From an uncultured archaeon (lineage in GTDB: Archaea > Thermoplasmatota > E2 > DHVEG-1), in the NCBI GenBank assembly GCA_902384685.1, contig CABMCU010000093.1, positions 1 to 38,202 of the forward strand: a stretch of 38,202 bases of DNA. Direction: 5' to 3'. Positions 1 through 7,590 of the stretch are shown in pieces. A program made the translations under genes and the position numbers. Under the pieces are notes generated by a model, which was not told the DNA's origin, did not search any database, and saw only the letters and a program-made list of their open reading frames with translations. The number at the start of each line of letters is the position of its first letter. The stretch's first letter is position 1.

Positions 1-342
1 AACCAGAATTGCACCATCCATAATCGCAGCGCCGGAAAGCATAGTTGCCATCAGCGTCTCATGACCAGGTTCATCAACAAACGATACCACCCGAAGCAAT
101 TCGGTTTTCCCTTTACAATTAGGACAAATTTTTTGCGTAGAATAACACGCAGGATCATCACACGTTGAACACTTATAAAATGCGGTATCCGCGTACCCAA
201 GGCGGATCGAAATACCTCGTTTCAACTCCTCGGAATGCTCATCGGTCCATTTACCAGTTAACCGTTGGGTGAGCGTAGTTTTCCCATGATCAACATGTCC
301 GATCATTCCGATATTGACTTCAGGAGGTTTCGAAAAACTCAT
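1..342 (-). CDS. eif2g: Translation initiation factor aIF2 subunit gamma (N-terminal part, runs off window)
   Basis: Not in the ORF track because it is cut by the window edge; I translated the minus strand. It begins [20 protein letters not shown] and stays open for 114 codons to base 1. aIF2-gamma is the GTPase subunit that carries initiator Met-tRNA to the small ribosomal subunit. Visible family marks are the P-loop [10 protein letters not shown], the switch-I stretch [11 protein letters not shown], a four-cysteine zinc knuckle ([19 protein letters not shown]) typical of the archaeal/eukaryal gamma subunit, and the G3 region VDEPGHE. The usual G3 is DAPGH; Glu replaces Ala here. The start codon overlaps the S6e stop by one base (TAATG), so the two are translationally coupled in one operon, the common archaeal order. 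Confidence 0.95.
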   Translation of the reverse strand, partial: MSFSKPPEVNIGMIGHVDHGKTTLTQRLTGKWTDEHSEELKRGISIRLGYADTAFYKCSTCDDPACYSTQKICPNCKGKTELLRVVSFVDEPGHETLMATMLSGAAIMDGAILV

Positions 343-779
343 TATTGTTCCTCTTTCGTCTCCTTGGATGATGCTACTTCCTTCGTTTCTGTTTTTCCTT
401 CAGCTTTTATAATTTCATCAATCGGTTTTGCGCCAGGTTTCATGACCTTCATGTTTACCTGGACGATCTCCTGGTTTATTGTGTTTCCTCGAACTGATTT
501 CTTCTTCCGTTTCCCCCGTTCCTTAGGTTTATAACCAAGACCTTTACTCAGTAGTAATCGTCTTCGAGTAGAACCAGGTATATCGTGTCTCATCGGAAAT
601 CCATCTTTATCCGTTCCACCAGTGATTTGTAGTTTATATCCTGGAAGTGAGACGAAGATACCGTCAACTTCATCGTTGATTTTTTTACCAATCAACGAGT
701 TAGCATGATGACCACTTACAGTAATATTGTACGATTTTCCAGATTCTACATCGTTTACAACCACTTTGAATTCTACCAT
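342..779 (-). CDS. rps6e: Small ribosomal subunit protein S6e
   Basis: 145 aa, close to the usual archaeal S6e length (about 125 to 150). The N-terminus [18 protein letters not shown], the segment [18 protein letters not shown] and the basic run [18 protein letters not shown] are characteristic of S6e, a 30S protein shared by archaea and eukaryotes. The last 30 residues are a low-complexity Lys/Glu/Thr tail. It is first in a minus-strand operon with aIF2-gamma, joined by a TAATG overlap, and has its own promoter in the divergent region before rpoE'. Confidence 0.95.
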   Translation of the reverse strand: MVEFKVVVNDVESGKSYNITVSGHHANSLIGKKINDEVDGIFVSLPGYKLQITGGTDKDGFPMRHDIPGSTRRRLLLSKGLGYKPKERGKRKKKSVRGNTINQEIVQVNMKVMKPGAKPIDEIIKAEGKTETKEVASSKETKEEQ

Positions 780-855
780 GGTTCTTTCTCCTTATAATTC
801 TTCTTTTTTCAGAGTAATCTTATAACGTAGATTTACAAGAAGTGGAATGGCGAGT

Positions 856-866
856 ATTTTATAAAT
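856..866 (-). promoter_or_regulatory. Probable TATA box of the S6e-aIF2gamma operon
   Basis: On the minus strand this reads TTTATAAAATA preceded by a purine-rich BRE-like stretch (GGAGAAGA). It lies about 77 bases upstream of the S6e start, which would put transcription start near 830 and leave a leader of about 50 bases. It sits inside the 235-bp divergent region between S6e and rpoE'. Pattern recognition only. Confidence 0.5.
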
Positions 867-1014
867 CTTCTCCTTAACAGGGAATCACTATCTAGTTCTA
901 CGATTTTTCACAGAGTTTCTACCCTGTTTTTCATTATCTTTAAACACTCAAAAAGAATTTAAGGAATAAGATCATTCCAGTTCGAACTTTAATCATGGAT
1001 TAAAACGTGAGAGA

Positions 1015-1623
1015 ATGTACACTTTGACAAAAATAACTGATACAATTCGAGTGCCTCCAGAGCGATTTGGTGAAGATTTAAATGAGGCGATACGAGATAT
1101 CGTTCAAAAAACGTTTGAAGGGACAATCCGCCGGAGTCATGGGTTAATGGTAATTGTTGATAACATCACGCCCTTAGGCGACGGTATTGTAATTCATGGT
1201 GATGGTGGAATGTATCAGAAAGTGGAATTCGAAGCACTCACCTTCAATCCAATATTACAAGAAATCGTCGATGGTATTGTCTGTGAAATTGTTGAGTTCG
1301 GTGCATTTTGCCATATTGGTCCTCTTGATGCCCTATTGCATATGAGTCAGATTATGAATGATTACGTCGATGTCGACACAGAAAGCGGACGTATTCAGGG
1401 GAAAGAAACAAAACGGGTACTCAAAGTTGGTGACCCGCTTCGAGCACGTATTGTCGCTGTAAGTTTAAACGAGTTGTCTGCGCGGGAAAGTAAGATAGGC
1501 CTTACTATGCGGCAGCCTGCACTTGGCACCCATGAATGGTTGACCGAACCAAAAGATGAAAAACAGGAAAAAAAACGAGAAGAACGAAAAGAAAAACGGG
1601 ATGATCGGAGAGGTCGGAAATGA
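1015..1623 (+). CDS. rpoE1: DNA-directed RNA polymerase subunit Rpo7 (RpoE')
   Basis: 202 aa. Rpo7 forms the stalk of archaeal RNA polymerase with Rpo4 and contacts nascent RNA. The N-terminal half (MYTLTKITDTIRVPPERFGE through VEFEALTFNPILQEIVDG) matches the RPB7 N-terminal domain; residues of roughly 80 to 165 form the S1/OB domain (GIVCEIVEFGAFCHIGPLDALLH). The final 30 or so residues (EKQEKKREERKEKRDDRRGRK) are a highly charged tail. It heads a plus-strand operon: its stop overlaps the spt4 start by four bases (ATGA). Confidence 0.95.
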   Translation: MYTLTKITDTIRVPPERFGEDLNEAIRDIVQKTFEGTIRRSHGLMVIVDNITPLGDGIVIHGDGGMYQKVEFEALTFNPILQEIVDGIVCEIVEFGAFCHIGPLDALLHMSQIMNDYVDVDTESGRIQGKETKRVLKVGDPLRARIVAVSLNELSARESKIGLTMRQPALGTHEWLTEPKDEKQEKKREERKEKRDDRRGRK

Positions 1624-1805
1624 AGAACTTAAAAGCTTGTAAAAATTGTCATCTCTTGACGGAGAAGGATCGTTGTCCGAATTGTTCCGAGCAGACCGTT
1701 AATCGATGGCGTGGGTACGTGATAGTACGTGACCCTGAGCATTCTCAGGTTGCAAAGAAGATGAATATCCTAAAACCTGGTAAGTATGCATTGAAGGTTA
1801 GTTAA
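1620..1805 (+). CDS. spt4: Transcription elongation factor Spt4 (RpoE'')
   Basis: 61 aa zinc-ribbon protein, the normal archaeal size. Cys pairs CKNC (about residues 7 to 10) and CPNC (19 to 22) bind zinc; the C-terminal part PEHSQVAKKMNILKPGKYALKV is the Spt5-NGN interaction region. With Spt5 it forms the processivity factor of archaeal RNA polymerase. The ATGA overlap with rpoE' and the two-base gap to the next gene indicate co-transcription and coupling. Confidence 0.95.
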   Translation: MKNLKACKNCHLLTEKDRCPNCSEQTVNRWRGYVIVRDPEHSQVAKKMNILKPGKYALKVS

Positions 1806-1807
1806 GA

Positions 1808-2308
1808 ATGTATGTGTTACCTGATGATTTGAAAGACACATTGAAAGGGTATATCGGGGATCTCGTAGACGAGGCTGAACTTTTAAAACTCCTTAAAAAA
1901 GAAAAATACATTGTTTCTGTAGGAGATAAGGTGACATACACCTTACTCAAACACGGTATTACTCCTACTCTTTGTATTATTGATTATAAACTAGAGCGGA
2001 AACCATACCCGATGGAAATAAAAACATTTATTCAAAAATTTAGTACGACTCGTCTTCAGATAAAAAATCCTCCTGGAACTATTACTGATGAATTGTGGGA
2101 TGCGATTAAAACCGTTTTTAAAAACCTAAAAAACAGCCCTGTTTGTATCGAGGTGGACGGGGAAGAAGACCTTGCTTCCTTGGCCGCAATCTACCTTGCT
2201 CCGGGAGGCGTAACAGTAATATATGGATTGCCGAATAAGGGGGTCGTAGTCGTGAAAGCAACAGCAACAAATAAACAGAAAGTAAAAGAAGTATTAGATA
2301 GAATGTGA
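1808..2308 (+). CDS. GTP-dependent dephospho-CoA kinase (DUF359 family)
   Basis: 166 aa, typical for DUF359 (about 160 to 180). This family performs the final step of archaeal coenzyme A synthesis using GTP. Supporting sequence: IVSVGDKVTYTLLKHGITPTLCIIDYKLERKP near residues 35 to 65 (the conserved VGDxV...G..P.....D.K..R signature) and the central NPPGTITDELWDAI and EVDGEEDLASLAAIYLAPGG blocks. It is embedded between spt4 and S24e, a frequent archaeal neighbourhood. Confidence 0.9.
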   Translation: MYVLPDDLKDTLKGYIGDLVDEAELLKLLKKEKYIVSVGDKVTYTLLKHGITPTLCIIDYKLERKPYPMEIKTFIQKFSTTRLQIKNPPGTITDELWDAIKTVFKNLKNSPVCIEVDGEEDLASLAAIYLAPGGVTVIYGLPNKGVVVVKATATNKQKVKEVLDRM

Positions 2309-2314
2309 TGTACT

Positions 2315-2725
2315 ATGGAAATTGAGATTCAATCAAAAACCGATAACATCTTGCTTGGAAGAACAGACGTGCATTTTATTATTCTTCATGAGGGTGAAGG
2401 TAGTCCAAAACGAGATCTGGTGAGAAGCGAGCTGGCTGAGAAACTGAACGCAAAGAAAGAAACTATCATGGTTGATTTTATGCGATCTTCTTTTGGTGCT
2501 CGTAAAACAGTCGGTTATGCAAAAATTTACAAATCTATTGAAGATGCGAAAGCAGGTGAAGCAGATCCTATTTTGAAGCGTAATGGTTTGGGGACGAAGA
2601 AGAAGCCAAAGAAGGAAACAGCCAAAGAAGGCGACGAGAAGAAAGAAGTACCAAAGGAAAAACCTCAGAAACCAGAGCCGAAAGCACAACCGGCGGAAAA
2701 ACCTGCAGAGACGAAGAAGGAATAA
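2315..2725 (+). CDS. rps24e: Small ribosomal subunit protein S24e
   Basis: 136 aa. MEIEIQSKTDNILLGRTDVHF, the segment KRDLVRSELAEKLNAKKETIMV and RSSFGARKTVGYAKIY are diagnostic of S24e. Residues 1 to about 98 form the usual ribosomal domain; the remaining 38 are a Lys/Glu/Pro-rich low-complexity tail (ETAKEGDEKKEVPKEKPQKP), longer than in many homologues. The tail also generates the long antisense shadow ORF in the track. Confidence 0.94.
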   Translation: MEIEIQSKTDNILLGRTDVHFIILHEGEGSPKRDLVRSELAEKLNAKKETIMVDFMRSSFGARKTVGYAKIYKSIEDAKAGEADPILKRNGLGTKKKPKKETAKEGDEKKEVPKEKPQKPEPKAQPAEKPAETKKE

Positions 2726-2728
2726 AAC

Positions 2729-2893
2729 ATGATGAAACGAGAAGTGTTTAAGGTCGAAGGTGGCAAGATTGTACGGCAACGGAAAAGCTGTCCAAAATGC
2801 GGTGATGGCGTGTTCCTCGCAAACCATAAGGATAGATTAAGTTGCGGGAAATGTGGGTACACCGAATTCATAGCAAAGAAACCAGACGCCTAA
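2729..2893 (+). CDS. rps27ae: Small ribosomal subunit protein S27ae (missing from the ORF track)
   Basis: A 54-codon gene found by reading past S24e: it starts ATGATGAAACGA three bases after the S24e stop and ends at TAA 2893. The product [20 protein letters not shown] continues with CPKCG and CGKCGYTEF, the two Cys pairs of the S27ae zinc ribbon. S27ae normally follows S24e in archaea, so context and sequence agree. It is the last gene of the rpoE' operon here; the kae1 gene that often follows in archaea is absent. Confidence 0.93.
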   Translation: MMKREVFKVEGGKIVRQRKSCPKCGDGVFLANHKDRLSCGKCGYTEFIAKKPDA

Positions 2894-3469
2894 ATAATCT
2901 GATTAATTAACATCTTATATTACAAATTTTTTCATTGATCGTGGTAAATCAAATTTTATACCTATTAATATCTTATCAAACAAGTGAGATTTGGAAAAAT
3001 AATTATATCAGATATGATACTATATATGAAAGTTTGAATAATCGTAAAAAAACATCAATAATATAAATTACATCGATTATTAACATTAACGTAGGGATTG
3101 TAGCTCGTATGGATAGAATAGTATCGGATACGATTTGATAAATTGCTATAAGTAAAAATTTAAGACATACTCTATAGTTTTACCAAGTTTAATTTTGGTT
3201 TGATTGGTATTTCTATCAGATAATCAATATTCAAAAAACATATAATGCGATTATTGTTGAACCAATCGTTCTTCATCAAATAATAACCTGATTACATCTA
3301 AATCTCAAGTGAAATCCTTGACAAAATTTCGCATATGAATCTTATAATTTTTCAAAAAATATAAACAAGATTCACCATAGGAAATTTTTTCTTTATTTTA
3401 TTATTAAAGAAAAAGACAATTAAGGTAAGCAAAACCTAATAATTCTCATAGTGATTAGCCGAACACGTT
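2894..3469. other. AT-rich intergenic spacer upstream of tRNA-Arg
   Basis: About 575 bases without a convincing ORF on either strand; very AT-rich, with many short A and T runs. I see no tandem repeat, CRISPR-like array or strong hairpin. The stretch around 3385 to 3410 (TTTATTTTATTATTAAAG) could hold the TATA element of the downstream tRNA gene. Confidence 0.6.
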
Positions 3470-3543
3470 GGGCCTGTAGTGTAGCTTGGATATCACAGAG
3501 GCCTCCGGAGCCTCTAACTCGGGTTCAAATCCCGACAGGTCCG
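3470..3543 (+). tRNA. tRNA-Arg (anticodon CCG)
   Basis: Folded by hand: acceptor GGGCCTG pairs with CAGGTCC (one G-U), discriminator G, no encoded CCA and no intron. D-arm GTGT...TCAC, anticodon stem GAGGC/GCCTC enclosing the loop CTCCGGA (U33, anticodon CCG, purine 37), short variable region, T-arm TCGGG-TTCAAAT-CCCGA. CCG decodes the Arg codon CGG. It stands alone in a spacer between the ribosomal operon and the CorA-like gene. Confidence 0.96.
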
Positions 3544-3750
3544 TTAATTTCAATAATATCTTCTGAAAAAAAGAATTGAATAGCGAGAATTTATTTCTTC
3601 TCCTCCTTACTTTTCTTGGAAAATTTATACAACAGTATACGAAAGGAATAATTTTTTCCCTTTATTTTCTATTAACGAATCCGTAACTTTATATCTCATA
3701 TATTGATGTAGGGTCATTCTTCAACGAAATTTCAAGTGCAGTGAGTGATT

Positions 3751-4806
3751 ATGGGAGAAGCTGAGAAGATTCAAAAGAGTTCTTTTTACGTCTCCCTCTC
3801 AAAAGATGGAGTCACCACAAAGCTTGAAAGCGATAACGTCTCAGAAATTATCGGTCTCTTTAAAGAAGATTCGTTGGAATGGATGGATTTTACTGTTGAC
3901 AATATTAATGAGGATAGTTTTGTTATTGCAACTTCTCTGAAATTTAGTTTACAGCTTGTAGCTAGTGTTCTTTCAGATCGATATTCATCTTATGAGGATT
4001 TAGACACGGAATTAGGTTTAATGCTACCCGCAGTACGTGTAGATCAATTTGACGTAAAGGTCTTACCTCTACTTATTTTTATTAGAAAAAATTTGCTTCT
4101 TACAATTCATCCAAAGGCAGTAGTTCGATTACAAAAAATTTACCGATATGCCGAAGTTTTCATGAAGAAAATCCGTCAAGATCTCCCTTGGAATGATAAA
4201 CTCACTATTCTGTTGACTCGAATCATTGACGAGAACAACCAGAAGAATTTCAATGGTCTGCGAATGATTGAAGAAGAAGGCGATGAACTTGGAAAATATA
4301 TGGTACAACCGACTGCGCCACGGACTCAAATCGGTAATGACATTTATAAAATGAAACATGCTCTTATCACCTATCTCAACACACTCTGGGCTTCCTGGGA
4401 TGTGATTAACTCTTTACGATATGGAGATGCAGAGACAATAACGGATAATCAGAAACTACTGCAACATGTCGGAATTTTAGGAGATGACATCAATAGACAG
4501 ATCGCCCTCAGCGAACATATGAGTGAGGTACTCGCATCAGGTCTTGAGGTACTTCAAACAATTTATAACAATCAGTTGCAGATGTTAAATAATCGTCTTG
4601 CGTTTTTAGCAACCTGGCTTGCAGTTCTTGGTACTGCAGTGCTAGTACCAAACACCCTTGCAACCGTGTTTGGTATGCCAGGATTTGCATTCTTGGACTG
4701 GAAAATCTCTGTGGCGTTAATATTATTGTCGACATTTCTATCTGGTTATCTTATGTACGCTGTAATGAAGAAGAAAAATTGGATACCACCAAAACTTGAA
4801 GGCTAA
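3751..4806 (+). CDS. CorA-like divalent cation transporter family protein with GMP instead of GMN
   Basis: 351 aa from the ATG chosen here; the track start is GTG 3745, but GTGA just upstream serves as a Shine-Dalgarno-like element for ATG 3751. CorA proteins are pentameric Mg2+ or Co2+ channels with a large cytosolic N-terminal domain, a long stalk helix and two C-terminal TM helices. That architecture is visible: alpha/beta N-domain, long helical region (about 170 to 280), TM1 near LAFLATWLAVLGTAVLVPNTLATVF, and TM2 near ISVALILLSTFLSGYLMYAVM, with a basic C-terminus. The signature after TM1 reads FGMPGF (G308-M309-P310), not YGMN, so selectivity may differ or the protein may not be a classical Mg2+ channel. 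Family assignment is fairly secure; substrate is not. Confidence 0.78.
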   Translation: MGEAEKIQKSSFYVSLSKDGVTTKLESDNVSEIIGLFKEDSLEWMDFTVDNINEDSFVIATSLKFSLQLVASVLSDRYSSYEDLDTELGLMLPAVRVDQFDVKVLPLLIFIRKNLLLTIHPKAVVRLQKIYRYAEVFMKKIRQDLPWNDKLTILLTRIIDENNQKNFNGLRMIEEEGDELGKYMVQPTAPRTQIGNDIYKMKHALITYLNTLWASWDVINSLRYGDAETITDNQKLLQHVGILGDDINRQIALSEHMSEVLASGLEVLQTIYNNQLQMLNNRLAFLATWLAVLGTAVLVPNTLATVFGMPGFAFLDWKISVALILLSTFLSGYLMYAVMKKKNWIPPKLEG

Positions 4807-4838
4807 AAAAATAAATACGAGATGTGATTCCAAGATCA

Positions 4839-5306
4839 TTAAAAAATCTTTGGTATCATTCTCCAAGGGACTTTTTTCATATATTCTTTGTAGAGTTCAC
4901 CATACTGTTTTATTAACAGTTTTTCTTCATCGATGATACTCCAAATCATTATTGGTATTGCGATAATAGCGATTATGAGTGCGAACACGGAATAGAAAAA
5001 CAACGCAAGACCAAATCCGACGATGAGTAGGGATGTGTAATGAGGATGTCTGATGTATTGAAAAATTCCGCGAGTGACGAGTTGTCCTTTATAAGTTTTA
5101 TGCCAGAAAATCTCCCATTTAAAATAGACAAAAGTACCAAGAAGAAAAATGGTAAATCCTAGTATAATCGTTATTAATTTAGGTAATGGAATTTCCCAAA
5201 CACCATAACATGCGGTAAGTGGCCCAATGAGAATAATAAGAAGCAATGGTGCATAGTGTACAATGAACAATGCTCGTAGTTCTTTGGGTGGCTTGTAATG
5301 GAACAT
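4839..5306 (-). CDS. Isoprenylcysteine carboxyl methyltransferase-like integral membrane protein (ICMT/PEMT family)
   Basis: 155 aa with about four hydrophobic segments. The C-terminal signature GIFQYIRHPHYTSLLIVGFG followed by DEEKLLIKQYGELYKEYMKKVPWRMIP is the SAM-binding region of the ICMT/phospholipid methyltransferase family (RHP...; EE.......Y..Y...V). Such proteins methylate lipids or prenylated or small-molecule substrates at the membrane; the archaeal substrate is not inferable. It begins five bases after the stop of the KaiC-like gene on the same strand, so the two are probably one transcript. Confidence 0.8.
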   Translation of the reverse strand: MFHYKPPKELRALFIVHYAPLLLIILIGPLTACYGVWEIPLPKLITIILGFTIFLLGTFVYFKWEIFWHKTYKGQLVTRGIFQYIRHPHYTSLLIVGFGLALFFYSVFALIIAIIAIPIMIWSIIDEEKLLIKQYGELYKEYMKKVPWRMIPKIF

Positions 5307-5311
5307 AGTTG

Positions 5312-6070
5312 TTATATGATTTGTATACCGCCTTTGCCAATCTCGATATTTTGTGGTTTGAGCGTATGCTTGGTGCTTCGCATTTTCATAACGGCAAGCT
5401 TCCGCCGATCCATGGTCGGATCAAGGCTGAGAATGATGACGCCGTCTGCAAGGAACTCTGATAGCCCGTCGCGGGAGTAATTTGTAGAACCAGATGGAAG
5501 TTCTGAGGTAACAACTGCTGTACACTTTGATGTTTCTAATGCGTTCATGATATAATGGAGATGTAATCGTCGAACTGGAAAATTACCAGTCGATATTTCA
5601 TCGTGATCTATGCTGTCGGTCTCGCTGGCGAATTCCGGATTATTAATGTAGATAGGCATTTCAGAAAGGGGGGTAATAGAATCAAGAACGACGCGATCAT
5701 AATTTCCAGAAAGAATTTCGTTGACCATTGCTTCATAGATAAGTTTTTTATTAATATTAAGGAATAGGAATTTTACTTGTCCACTCTCGATTGCTGGTTG
5801 AAAATTGATACCCAGTTCTTGTGCTTGGAGTAAGAGTCCTTCGATTTTTTTATCGAGTGTAAGGTAGAGGCATTTTTTTCCTTCTTGAATTCCCATGGCG
5901 ATAAATTGATAACAGAAGATAGATTTTCCGCTGCCTGGTGGACCTGAAATTAGTGTGATGCTTTCTCTTGGGATTCCACCTGATAATAGTTCATCAAGTC
6001 CTTTAATACCTGTTTTGATTCGTTCTATTTTTCTCACTGTAACTTTATCATCGGTTTGGATGAGTGCCAT
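5312..6070 (-). CDS. KaiC-like RecA-superfamily ATPase, copy 1 (catalytic glutamates replaced)
   Basis: 252 aa, a single KaiC/RAD55 domain. IKTGIKGLDELLSGGIP is the typical entry, Walker A is GPPGSGKS (43 to 50), Walker B is VVLDSITPLS (D131), and the C-terminal EFLADGVIIL...DRRKLAVMKMRSTKH is the KaiC-family end motif. Archaeal single-domain KaiC proteins are signalling ATPases of mostly unknown output. Where KaiC has the catalytic Glu pair after the strand following Walker A (SFEE), this copy has TLDKK (D73, K74), so hydrolysis is probably weak or absent. It lies divergent from a small orphan gene (6239-6466) and upstream of the ICMT-like gene. A paralogue with the same arrangement follows at 6457-7239. 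Confidence 0.87.
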   Translation of the reverse strand: MALIQTDDKVTVRKIERIKTGIKGLDELLSGGIPRESITLISGPPGSGKSIFCYQFIAMGIQEGKKCLYLTLDKKIEGLLLQAQELGINFQPAIESGQVKFLFLNINKKLIYEAMVNEILSGNYDRVVLDSITPLSEMPIYINNPEFASETDSIDHDEISTGNFPVRRLHLHYIMNALETSKCTAVVTSELPSGSTNYSRDGLSEFLADGVIILSLDPTMDRRKLAVMKMRSTKHTLKPQNIEIGKGGIQII

Positions 6071-6099
6071 AATCCATCCTCAAAACTGTATAGATGTGC

Positions 6100-6112
6100 G
6101 TATATAATTATT
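6100..6112 (-). promoter_or_regulatory. Probable TATA box of KaiC-like copy 1
   Basis: Minus strand TAATTATATACG, preceded by a GGAGAAAA purine tract that could be the BRE, about 30 to 42 bases upstream of the gene start at 6070. The intergenic region to the divergent small gene is 168 bp and holds both promoters. Confidence 0.4.
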
Positions 6113-6181
6113 TTCTCCTCTCTTTTCTCCAGTATGATTATTATTGGCATGGTTTTTAGATACTATATTAATATTTATGAA

Positions 6182-6205
6182 AATGTTTATATATTTATAA
6201 ATTAA
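6182..6205 (+). promoter_or_regulatory. Promoter box of small gene 1, shared with small gene 2
   Basis: The block AATGTTTATATATT-TA-TAAATTAA precedes the ATG at 6239 by 33 bases. An almost identical block (22 of 24 bases) precedes small gene 2 at 7538-7561, there 29 bases before its ATG. It contains a TATA-like core (TTTATATA). Its position supports ATG 6239 as the true start. Confidence 0.6.
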
Positions 6206-6238
6206 AATATACTATACAGATGAATGAGACTGATAAGC

Positions 6239-6466
6239 ATGAACACAAAGGACATTAAAATCTGGATTTGGGTGCAACACGATAGAATACTCAAAGCCAT
6301 CTCAAATAAAGAAGCAGGCACCCTGACCATCTACGATGATTGCGATAATATCATCCTGCGACGAACTGGACTATCAAAACAACAAATCAAAACCATTGAT
6401 CTCATTTTTGCGACCTACAACCTTAAAGGAATTAGGGACCATAAAGAACCATTCACCTACTTGTGA
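6239..6466 (+). CDS. Small orphan protein 1, paralogous to 7591-7845
   Basis: 75 aa from ATG 6239 (MNTKDIKIWIWVQHDRILKA); the track start at 6224 adds five residues with no counterpart in the paralogue. I do not recognise the family. It aligns end to end with the small protein at 7591: IWIWVQ with IWTWLQ, ILKAIS with IFKVIS, IILRRTGLSKQQIKTID with IFIRKTNLSKRQVETVE. The pattern suggests a small beta-hairpin followed by a helix (LSKQQIKTIDLIFATY). No cysteines or TM segment suited to a metal site or membrane. It is divergent from KaiC copy 1 and its last 10 bases overlap convergently with KaiC copy 2, so a functional link with the KaiC ATPases is plausible but inferred. Confidence 0.75.
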   Translation: MNTKDIKIWIWVQHDRILKAISNKEAGTLTIYDDCDNIILRRTGLSKQQIKTIDLIFATYNLKGIRDHKEPFTYL

Positions 6467-7239
6467 TTAGAAAGCATCATCTGCCGCTCTGGGTACACTT
6501 TTATCCCTTGAGAGGTTATTTCTAAAGAAAACACTTTTTTCTGATGGTTCGAATATCGCATCTTCAAAACTTCAATTGCGTTCTCCCGTCGATCACCTAA
6601 TTGAATATTATATAATACAAGAATTCCATCTGCCAAAAACTCCTCGATGCCAGTATCACTAAACCGAGTTGGAATCTGTTCGGTCTCGGTAATCAGAAAT
6701 GATGTCGCACCAGTTTCTTCAAAGAAATTGAACAGTTGTTGCAAATATACCCGGTAGTTCTTCTCTTTGCTAATCGATGCAGAGATAACAGCGGTCAGCG
6801 AATCAACCACAATTATTTCAGGATTAAAATCCTTTGGGATAATCAACGGTTTAATCTTATACGATAACTCTGTTGCTGATCCAGACCCACTCACCGAACC
6901 AAATTTCATTCGTAAAATATCAAGTGGATTAATCTTCTGAATAAGTAACTGTCCAGAATCAACATATTTTTTTGCATCCCAACCAAACACATCCATACTA
7001 CGTTCGATCTTTTCGATACTCTCCTCGAAACTCACATACATGCAATGCTTCCCTTGAGTTACAAGATTATAACAGATCTGTCTGCAAAACGTGCTTTTCC
7101 CTGTCCCAGTCCCGCCCGCGACTAATACTGAGTTTCGCTTTGGAATACCACCTTCTGCAAATAACTTATCAAACCCAGGGATTTGGGTTTTCATTATCTG
7201 TTCTTCTTCTTTTTTCTTATTAGGATTGACATCAGCCAT
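6457..7239 (-). CDS. KaiC-like RecA-superfamily ATPase, copy 2
   Basis: 260 aa from ATG 7239; a GTG at 7263 gives 268 aa and cannot be excluded. Single KaiC domain: QIPGFDKLFAEGGIP entry, Walker A GGTGTGKS (about 42 to 49), the catalytic pair in YVSFEESIE intact (E72, E73), Walker B IIVVDSLTAV (about D146), and the closing EFLADGILVLYNIQLGDRRENAIEVLKMRYSNH. It shares the EFLADG and DRR..A...KMR motifs with copy 1 and is clearly a paralogue, but unlike copy 1 it keeps the residues expected for ATP hydrolysis. A Gly/Ser-rich insertion (SVSGSGSA) sits in the middle. Divergent from small gene 2 (7591) and convergent with small gene 1. Confidence 0.87.
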   Translation of the reverse strand: MADVNPNKKKEEEQIMKTQIPGFDKLFAEGGIPKRNSVLVAGGTGTGKSTFCRQICYNLVTQGKHCMYVSFEESIEKIERSMDVFGWDAKKYVDSGQLLIQKINPLDILRMKFGSVSGSGSATELSYKIKPLIIPKDFNPEIIVVDSLTAVISASISKEKNYRVYLQQLFNFFEETGATSFLITETEQIPTRFSDTGIEEFLADGILVLYNIQLGDRRENAIEVLKMRYSNHQKKVFSLEITSQGIKVYPERQMMLSNHK

Positions 7240-7590
7240 AGGAAAATCGCTCTCGTTTTTCACTCTTTAATCTGAAATCCTTAAACTCTTTATTTTCTAG
7301 AGAAGTGATCCTTGACTTATTTGAACATAGATATTGATAAGTATATTTATAATTAATACTACGCTAATTTTTCCATGGGTCACTTTCTATCCCGTTCCAT
7401 CTCTTTAACGACTACTGTGTCCATTTCTCTTATTTATATTATATAAAAGCACGTTGGTAAACTATCAGAATGAAAAAATCACTTCCTTTGATTGAGATCT
7501 TTCATCATTTTCCTCTTTTTTTTCCTGTTTTTGTCGCAATGTTTATATATTGTTAAATTAATAAAATAATATATTAAAAAAGGAATTGTT
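7240..7590. other. Divergent regulatory region between KaiC copy 2 and small gene 2
   Basis: About 350 bases, AT-rich, no convincing ORF (the 82-aa minus ORF at 7479-7727 is antisense to small gene 2). It holds the small gene 2 promoter box (7538-7561) and, on the minus strand, a TATA-like TAATTATAAATATA at 7342-7354 that could serve KaiC copy 2. A weaker AAAATAAAG nearer 7290 would make a transcript starting close to the alternative GTG. Confidence 0.5.
7538..7561 (+). promoter_or_regulatory. Promoter box of small gene 2, shared with small gene 1
   Basis: AATGTTTATATATT-GT-TAAATTAA, matching the box at 6182-6205 at 22 of 24 bases and at nearly the same distance from the start codon. Downstream, AAAAAAGGAATTGTTATG offers a Shine-Dalgarno-like AAGGA before the ATG at 7591. 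Confidence 0.6.

Noticed and set aside
265-534. 89-aa plus-strand ORF
   Set aside because: Antisense to aIF2-gamma and S6e, both unmistakable.
2333-2827. 164-aa minus-strand ORF in the track
   Set aside because: Antisense to S24e and S27ae; Phe/Leu/Cys-rich composition is the complement of their Lys/Glu-rich tails.
2894-3469. Possible CRISPR array or integration site beside the tRNA
   Set aside because: No regularly spaced repeats and no duplicated tRNA 3' end found.
6224-6238. Upstream ATG (6224) as the start of small gene 1
   Set aside because: Alignment with the paralogue and promoter-box spacing favour ATG 6239.
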